Shown: one piece after another, positions 57,504 to 64,000 of the stretch
Position numbering within the stretch: the first letter of the stretch is position 1
How the letters are laid out: each line of letters starts with the position of its first letter
DNA from: Zhengitettix transpicula
Lineage: Eukaryota; Arthropoda; Insecta; Orthoptera; Tetrigidae
Assembly: GCA_037074705.1 (NCBI GenBank)
Contig: CM073591.1
Coordinates: forward strand, 10,491,087 to 10,555,086
Length of the DNA stretch: 64,000 bases
Reading direction: 5' to 3'
Made by a program: the position numbers and the translations under genes
The notes under the pieces: generated by a model
The model's input: the letters and a program-made list of their open reading frames with translations, nothing else
Told to the model about the DNA's origin: nothing
The model's database searches: none

Positions 57504-58404
57504 CTGGAGGTTCAAGCACACATACACATACTAAATACATATAACAATATGTATATTTGGATTAAATTTTTTAATAAATTGAACTGTTATAAATATAATT
57601 CTCAGGCTCCAACCAATGTTTGAGAAAATGATTCGGCAGCAAGCTCCGCCGTCACCATCAGGTTGACTGTCAACCTGATGACGATGGCAGAGTTTGCCGA
57701 AAAAAAGGACGTCTTTCCTCAAGTATTGGCCTGGGTTCAAATCTGAGAATTATATTTAGAACAGATTCACCGGGAAAACCTTCACTCTCTAAATTGAATT
57801 TTGTTTACTCTTCATAGACAATAATATATTTTTGTAATTTAGGAGAATGTTCTTCGTCGTTCAAAATTATTTATTAGACTATTTTATTTCTCCATGATTT
57901 GTTTCAAATAAAGTGTCAATAAGCTTCAAAACCTAATAAGTTTTTGTACATGTTGCGAAAAACCTTTCTTAAATCAGTGCAATGTTCTGCTGATTTAATT
58001 TAAATTAAGGATATGTTTACTTTTAATACCAAAATAGATTTCACAACTACTTTAGTAATAAAAATAACTTTTTTTCTGGACCAAAATTGTTAATTGTCTC
58101 TTTATACGAACTTGGTGGTGCAATTCTTTACCAGATTTGAGATATTATTTTCCAAAGAATAAGAAACTGTAGTAGTACTAATCAGTATGTACTTTTAATA
58201 TTCTTGACTTTTGCTTAATTTAAAAAGTAATTATTTCACCTTCAATGAATCAAAGTGTGGCTGATTTACTTGTATTACTTACTTTATTGTAATATTTTTT
58301 TTCATTTTCTCAGACTACTGTTGCCTGTTTCCAGTTTAAAATAATTATTTGAACACTTTTAAACAAAATTGAATCTAATTCATCTTCTAAATAAAATTAC
58401 TTAC
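57504..58404 (-). other. CREBL2 intron 3
   Basis: Bounded on the minus strand by GTAAGT (58404) and CTCCAG (57504). It contains the foldback at 57599-57794 close to the acceptor. Confidence 0.8.
57599..57794. repeat. Foldback element, family I
   Basis: TAATTCTCAGGCTCCAACCA is loosely mirrored by TGGGTTCAAATCTGAGAATT. CGGCAGCAAGCTCCGCCGTC and CATCAGGTTGAC pair with GTCAACCTGATG and GACGATGGCAGAGTTTGCCG. The tail is TTCACCGGGAAAACCTTCA. Confidence 0.8.
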
Positions 58405-58526
58405 TTTATCAAGCTCTTTTCGCAGTGCAATCACAGCCTTTTCACGATCAGTTACAAGTTCTTCCAGATATTGATACCGCAACTTTTTACGTGCTCTACA
58501 CTCTCGAGCACTTTGACGGCTCCGTT
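58405..58526 (-). CDS. CREBL2: CREBL2 / REPTOR-BP bZIP factor, exon 3 (bZIP)
   Basis: Minus-strand exon after TATGCTTAG, completing a split Glu codon and ending in phase 0 at GATAAA|GTAAGT. It encodes the basic region RSRQSARECRARKKLRYQY and a short leucine zipper (LEELVTDREKAVIALRKELD). The (N/S)...A...C/S-R pattern of bZIP basic regions reads S-R-Q-S-A-R-E-C-R-A-R here. It is near-identical to vertebrate CREBL2 in the basic region. In Drosophila the orthologue REPTOR-BP pairs with REPTOR downstream of TORC1 in the starvation response; that role is from knowledge of the family. Confidence 0.95.
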
Positions 58527-59721
58527 CTAAGCATAAAAATAACTCAGCAAAATTTTACAGCTTAATTAGTTTTGTAACAAGTTTCACCAATAGTTTTCTT
58601 TCAAGCTGTGATGAATAGGAAAATATATGGAAAGTACATCAGAAATTAATATAGAATTTCAGTGTTTAATGTGATTCGGCAACACTGGCTGGTAGCTAGA
58701 TTTTTAAATAAATATGTATTGTAGAACATCTGAAAATATGACAAAAAATTTCTAGACTAATCAATGAGACGAGGGTTTTTAATAGGCAGATAAAGGTAAG
58801 TATACTGCTTTTCATCAAGAAATGCCATGTTCGGACAAGAAATATGTAACCCCACATTAAAAGGCTATTAGATGCCAGCATAAAATCTATTGCTGTGATT
58901 TTTATTTACAACAAACTTTTTAGTCATGTCTGATTTCAATACATAAATTAATGACACATGACTAATGTTCTGTTTCTCAGCTGCCGATTGGTTTCATATC
59001 CATTGTAATTTTAAAATATATGGTCACGTACAATTCAAGAATGTTAGCCAATATTTCACTCAATAACTGTAAACATCCTCAAGACAGTCTTGGCCTAGCC
59101 TTGAGAATGCTCAGAGGTGTTAAATGAAATATCAACAAACATTCTGAAATAAAACATGACAGAAAAAACCAAAACTATTTTTCACATTCTTGAAATTAAA
59201 ATATAGAAGTCAGTATTAAAAGTATAATAACTATATAAATAAGCAGACAAAAATAAGTACTAAATATATAACACACAACATTTCTGCAATCCTTGTTGCT
59301 TTCGTCAGGTGACTCGTTCAACTCGAGCCATAAGAACGACACATCAAACAAACCAGTTATAGCTCCTGTTTCTTAAACCACCTGACAAGAGCAACAAGGA
59401 TGGAAGATACATTGTGTGGGATTTATTGAGCACTTTTTTTGTCCATTATTTGGCTTCGTATTTATATAATTATTATATTTTTCACATTCGCAGTTACTTT
59501 CACAGCAACAAAATAAGTTCCTTCTGAATGAACCATTCTTTTAAACAGAAATTTTGATCATGTAGATAATATATAAACAATTCAGGTGAAATCAAAGTTT
59601 TCCGTCACATATATGATAATGTTTACTCTCTGGTTTAATAATGATTAAGGTATATATGCCTCTGTAATTAATAATATAAACAGAGTTCTTAAAACACAAA
59701 CAACAAATGTAACCAACATAC
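58527..59721 (-). other. CREBL2 intron 2
   Basis: GTATGT donor at 59721 to CTTAG at 58527. Contains the family II foldback at 59235-59460. Confidence 0.85.
59235..59460. repeat. Foldback element, family II
   Basis: AGCAGACAAAAATAAGTACT and TGCAATCCTTGTTGCTTTCG, CAGGTG pair with CACCTGACAAGAGCAACAAGG and AGCACTTTTTTTGTCCA. The centre is GAGCCATAAGAACGACACATC. Confidence 0.8.
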
Positions 59722-59815
59722 CAAGCTTCGCTTTAACGTCAACCTTTTCAGCACATTTTCTCCCAGGACGTCGGCCACGCTTATTGCCTTCTTTCTTGTC
59801 AACTCGACTTACATC
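59722..59815 (-). CDS. CREBL2: CREBL2 / REPTOR-BP bZIP factor, exon 2
   Basis: Minus-strand exon after CTTGTTTACAG, entering phase 0 and leaving phase 1 at AAGCTTG|GTATGT. It encodes DVSRVDKKEGNKRGRRPGRK then CAEKVDVKAKL. Human CREBL2 has KKPGKRGRKPAKIDLKAKLE in the same place; the conserved (K)RGR(R)PGRK...(D)(V/L)KAKL block lies just before the basic region and is probably part of the nuclear/DNA-contact surface. Confidence 0.92.
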
Positions 59816-61039
59816 CTGTAAACAAGAAATCAGCATTACTATTAGAATTATCTAATCACCTCAAATGATTAAAAAGAATTAGGATATTATATACAATAAT
59901 ATACTATAGTGCTCATCAAGGCAATATTATCAAACAGATTTCACAATCGATACGTTGCTCTCTCGGAATATTTATTATACTATCTTACATACACAAATAT
60001 TCACCTGAAAATGTCTATCATACCAAATGCAGATTTCTTGGTTATATAGACACTAAATTTACAGTACATCATAAATGTATTATCTTAAAATCTTAAGACA
60101 TGTATTAGATGAATCTAAATAAGCAGTACTGATGTTAAAATCTCAGATTTAATGTAGAAAAACTATGCTACAAAATTGAGCATGGAATCAAATGTTTACA
60201 TTATACATCTGTTAAATTCTAAGCTCAAACAACAAAGAAGAATACTTCAATAACACATCAAATCACTCTATTTAACTTCTTAAAATGGCAGCTTCTTTAA
60301 ATACCACATATTAAAATAAAAGTGAACTGACTTTGAAGATCAAGAGAAATGTGCTTAACCATAATCTGCATAAATAAATAACAGTTAATTTTAATTATTA
60401 AGAAGGTCAATCTGAAATAAGATTGTAATTCAAATGTTAAATGAACACCTGATGACAACCACAAGGTTAGTGGCAGATTCAATAAAACTAAATGCTAAAA
60501 CACTAAAAATTAGCACAGCGGCCGAATGGAGTGAAAGTTTAAGGTAAATATATACGCACATGGGCTGTGTCCACATACCCATTCAGAAAAAGATTATTAA
60601 ATGTACAGTAATAAATATAGGATATTTATATATATTAAGTTCGTTTTTCCAGTTTAGAGTAAGCTTGAAGGTTTTGAGTTATTGACGTGACTCCCGAGGT
60701 CCTCGATTTCCTAGGCAGCTTTATGGAGGAAGTAATGTGTTACGTGATAATGTCGAATCATCCTTAAACACATTTCCGTGTCACGTTAGTTAATTTGATT
60801 TTATGTCGAACACTTAATCTGCCTCATATTCGCAGAGCAAATGTCATCAATTACCGTAGTGAAGTGACGACTGCTGTAAATTGCATCAGATTCCAGAATG
60901 GTGACTTTGGTTAGGTTCAGGGACACACAAGAAACTATAAATACGTGACATTGCAAGCGTTTAGACGCCGTTGCACTTACTTGCAGGCATAAAACTTTTC
61001 AAATAGAAACAACCGTAGATGTCTTATCAAATGACATAC
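59816..61039 (-). other. CREBL2 intron 1
   Basis: GTATGT at 61039 to GTTTACAG at 59816. No repeats of the major families and no other gene seen. Confidence 0.8.
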
Positions 61040-61087
61040 CATATCATCGTCCTCCTGCTGATCCATTTCAATTTCATCGTAATCCAT
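61040..61087 (-). CDS. CREBL2: CREBL2 / REPTOR-BP bZIP factor, exon 1 (start)
   Basis: Encodes the acidic N-terminus MDYDEIEMDQQEDDDM and joins exon 2 in phase 0 at GATATG|GTATGT. I chose the ATG at 61087 because its context (AGTATGG, A at -3 and G at +4) is strong. An in-frame ATG four codons upstream (61099) has T at -3 and +4. With the chosen start the protein is 120 residues. The N-terminus itself is not conserved with vertebrates; the exon is called from frame, splice site and position. Confidence 0.8.
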
Positions 61088-61314
61088 ACTCCATAACATG
61101 CAGCGTTTGTTGTGACAGCTAAGACAAACAATAATCAAGTCAGGGTGACCAACCTAGAAAATTATCCGTTTAAAATCTACGTTACTAATAACAATAATAA
61201 TGTTTTATTTGCCGGTAGGACATGAATATGTTAGCATAATCACTTTTCCACACTGAGTTCTTTTAGTTTGCGACTGATTTAAACCTGGGATGTGCGTTGA
61301 AATAATAACTCTTA
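61088..61314 (-). promoter_or_regulatory. Presumed CREBL2 5' UTR / promoter side
   Basis: Immediately upstream on the minus strand, with CAGCGTTTGTTGTGACAGC near 61101. No firm core-promoter motif is visible, so the call rests on position only. Confidence 0.3.
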
Positions 61315-61395
61315 CGTTTTTGAATCACCTGACGAAAGTAAAAACGATTACAGAATTCTTAATTTTGTCTTTTAATTGGCTACTTCTTTATCTAA
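61315..61395 (+). repeat. Single arm of foldback family II
   Basis: ATCACCTGACGAAAGTAAAA, TACAGAATTCTTAATTTTGTC and AATTGGCTACTTCTTTATC, the right-arm order of family II, shortened. Confidence 0.6.
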
Positions 61396-63691
61396 TTAAA
61401 ATTAACTAGTTTATAATGCACAAGGAAAGAACTTCAACTCGTATCCAAACACACAATATTATATTATTATTAACAGAGATATTATTGCGTTCGCTATTCT
61501 TAACCTGTGAGGCATCTGTGGATTGTTGGGTTGTCGTCTGCAGATCGTTTAAAACCAAAATTGTTCGTTTTCGACCACGGTGTTATACAGAAAAATAAAT
61601 TCTGTGTATAACACTAAACGTTGAATTTTTAATAAAAGGTCTACCAATTAAATTTGTTGATTTTCCACTTAATATCTCACAACCAACTTCTACCAATTTT
61701 AACAGGTATCAAGATGTTCCATGCATGTAAAGAACCCCTTCTGAATGTTAGCTGCTGTTAGTTTACAAAACTGCAGTGATTATTACATGAGATGAAAATG
61801 TTTTTAACCCCCAACTGCCTGTCCTCATGTGGTGCATGCAATTTGTTGTTTATTTACCTAATCATACTTACATTCTCAAAAGTATTAAGACTTGCTGAAG
61901 GCCATCAGCAGTTGTTTATTTTACTTGATGAATACTGTTGAAGTAATTTGTGGTGGTGGTGGGGGGGGGGATAATATTATTTATACTGCCTCATAAAGAT
62001 ATTTAAGCTGTCAAGTTTCTTGCCTGTTTACATATACCTGACTTAGTGTAGGCTAACATATAAGACTTCAGTAAATCAGGGTTAAATGTGGATAGCAAAG
62101 ACCGTCTAAACCTTTTTCAATTCAAATATTAATGTTAATTATCTTGATAAGTTGGAGCAGGTGGAATTCTGGTCTAAGAGAATGTGAAGAAAGGGGAAAA
62201 AAAAACACCTTACTGATTATTAAAACAGTATTCCACTTGAGTTGTGTATAATAGTTACCAACATATTATTTACTGTAGTCATTCCTGAATGCATAAATTT
62301 TGGTATAAACCTGTAACAATTTTGGGAAATTGTCTTTTTGCTGTATAGGGAAGATTTCTTCACTCTGTAAAAAAAAACTAAAGGAAAACTGATGAAAAGA
62401 AAACAGAGTTATTTAGCAGCCACTAATGAGATGGAATAGTCGATTAAGACAAATTTATTGAGAAAGGATTTTTTAAAATATCAAAAGGAATGGATCGGTC
62501 CCTCCCTCACAGTGGCACTATTATGCTTTCATAAAAACAAGTTTTTTTAGATGTAAATGTAGAATCAATTATTTCAAATACTTGCCTTACTCCAGGCTTA
62601 ATTATCAACTATCATACATACTGTTAAAATGTACTCAAACATTAAATAAAATTTTACTACCAGTGAAAATTTTAGTATAGCATCGATTTCTTGTCTCAAA
62701 GCAAATATAAAGTATTAATTGAAGTTCCATCAAAGTCAGAAACCCTTAAAAACACTAAATGTTTTATTACTTCCATTGAAGCTGGATTTAGAGTTACATT
62801 TAAGTCTAATAAATCGAATAGAACTTTTTGAGTTACAAAATATAATTATTGGCACAATATTAAAAACATCTATTGTTCTTGATAAAATCCAATAGATAAA
62901 TGATGAAGACCTGAAAATATTACAATAAAGTTGAAACTAAAATAATGAATTAAATATGAATTACTACTCTCAATAAAGTAATTGTTACAAAATTATATTT
63001 AATGGATTCCTATAATGGTCAATATTTATGATTATATAGTTATGCTAGAAGTCGATGACAGAGAATGTCATAGAAATACCACACCTACATATTTTCAATC
63101 AGTTATAAGCCTGAGAATATTTTATTCATTCTTTACATCAAGAATAACTGCATTTTCTTATTTCTAGGGTATGTATCTTAAAAAGTGATCCCCAATTAAG
63201 TGTCTTAAAAAATTTGTAATAAGTTCCAATTAGCTGTTCATTATTTGATTCCCAAAGAATTGTGTGTTCAATGATTTTGTCACATCGCCCCTGGTATATA
63301 AAGGCATATATATGCTTTTAATTACGGATATTAATAAAATTATGGCAAAATTGTATTTTGGGTACAAAATATGTAAATCAGATTGATATAATATCCAGTT
63401 AGACCTCAAAATTAAGTGACCTTGCCTCCATTGGAAAAATAAACAAATTTAAGTAGTCTTCTCCTTTCATACACAAAATGTTATTATTCAAGTAATTCAG
63501 GGGTAGGGTCTCATTAAGTACGGATGTAATGTGAAGAAGTTTCTCTGTATGTTTCTAGTATAAGTGTTTTTTATATAGTAAGTTGTAGTTCAAGCAATTT
63601 TAATGAAATTTGGTAAGTACTACGTCTATATCTTGGATTTGAAATTTATTGATAATGGTTGGTAAAAAAAAGGGGAATGATAAAATATTTG
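61396..63691. other. Upstream flank of CREBL2, no gene seen
   Basis: AT-rich DNA with a G run near 61964. The frame 61416-61598 has no recognisable domain. Confidence 0.45.
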
Positions 63692-63925
63692 TTCAATAAA
63701 TAGTTCTCAGAATTCACACAGGTTTTGCATATTTATATTAAGACGCAATGTTTCGACGACTGAAAGCTCTGTCGTCATCTTCTAGGCGACTTCTAGACTT
63801 CGCCTATAAGATGACGACAGTGCTTTCAGTCATCGAAACGTTGCGTCTTAATATAAATATGCAAAACCTGTGTGAATTCTGAGAACTATTTATTGAACAA
63901 CTTCACCAGGAAAGACTTCAATCTT
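63692..63925. repeat. Foldback element, family I (near-perfect arms)
   Basis: Arms of about 74 bp run from CAATAAATAGTTCTCAGAAT to GACGACTGAAAGC and back. I count two mismatches between them. The centre has CGTCATCTTCTAGGCGA...TCGCCTATAAGATGACGA. The tail is TTCACCAGGAAAGACTTCAA. The near-identity implies recent insertion or recent arm correction. Confidence 0.92.
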
Positions 63926-64000
63926 TGAAAATATTTGTTGCTTGGCCCATTAACTGATTTGTGGATAAAAATTGTAAAATAAGTGAGTGAGAGGAAAATT

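Noticed and set aside
1..64000. CRISPR arrays, prokaryotic operons or rRNA genes
   Set aside because: Intron-containing insect genes throughout; no direct-repeat/spacer arrays and no rRNA-like sequence seen.

Overview
The window is nuclear DNA of an insect: AT-rich, with large introns, GT-AG splice sites, many short interspersed repeats and (TA)n microsatellites. The gene families are insect ones. The long introns and the dense foldback and tRNA-derived SINE load suit a large hemimetabolous genome such as a cockroach, termite or relative. That placement is inference; no sequence here fixes the species.

Three protein genes can be read at exon level. (1) The 3' end of a Pde11-type cyclic nucleotide phosphodiesterase lies on + at 7427-12123. 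Its five exons encode the second half of the catalytic domain through the natural C-terminus; the upstream exons must lie left of the window. (2) A mod(mdg4)-type BTB transcription factor/insulator locus occupies + 16645-53738. Five common exons (16645-19214, 270 codons) encode the BTB domain and a Pro/Ser/acidic linker and end in a phase-1 donor. Downstream lie eight mutually compatible alternative terminal exons, each with a phase-1 acceptor and its own stop. The first five (A-E) each encode one FLYWCH zinc finger and the last three (F-H) each encode a pair of C2H2 fingers. The reading frames predict at least eight isoforms of 338-364 residues. (3) A complete four-exon CREBL2 / REPTOR-BP bZIP gene lies on - at 61087-57405. 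It encodes 120 residues and is convergent with mod(mdg4).

Layout: 1-2175, a ~520-535 bp tandem repeat in three copies carrying a perfect CRE palindrome; 2450-4975, LTR-like and other transposon debris; 5741-6820, a 1.1-kb palindrome of two head-to-head repeats; 7427-12123, Pde11; 12124-16636, 3' UTR, spacer and the presumed mod(mdg4) promoter; 16637-19214, mod(mdg4) common exons; 19215-53738, alternative exons set in introns full of repeats; 53739-57404, convergent intergenic region; 57405-61087, CREBL2; 61088-64000, its upstream flank.

Repeats include two families of foldback (hairpin) elements, a ~500-550 bp unit present five times, two tRNA-derived SINE families (one in a 388-bp tandem arrangement with an intact cloverleaf), two decayed LINE reverse transcriptase C-termini and a GIY-YIG fragment of a Penelope-like element.

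The most notable feature is the mod(mdg4) locus. It combines FLYWCH and C2H2 terminal modules behind one BTB platform, all on one strand and all in one splice phase. In Drosophila the homologous locus uses FLYWCH exons and trans-splicing.
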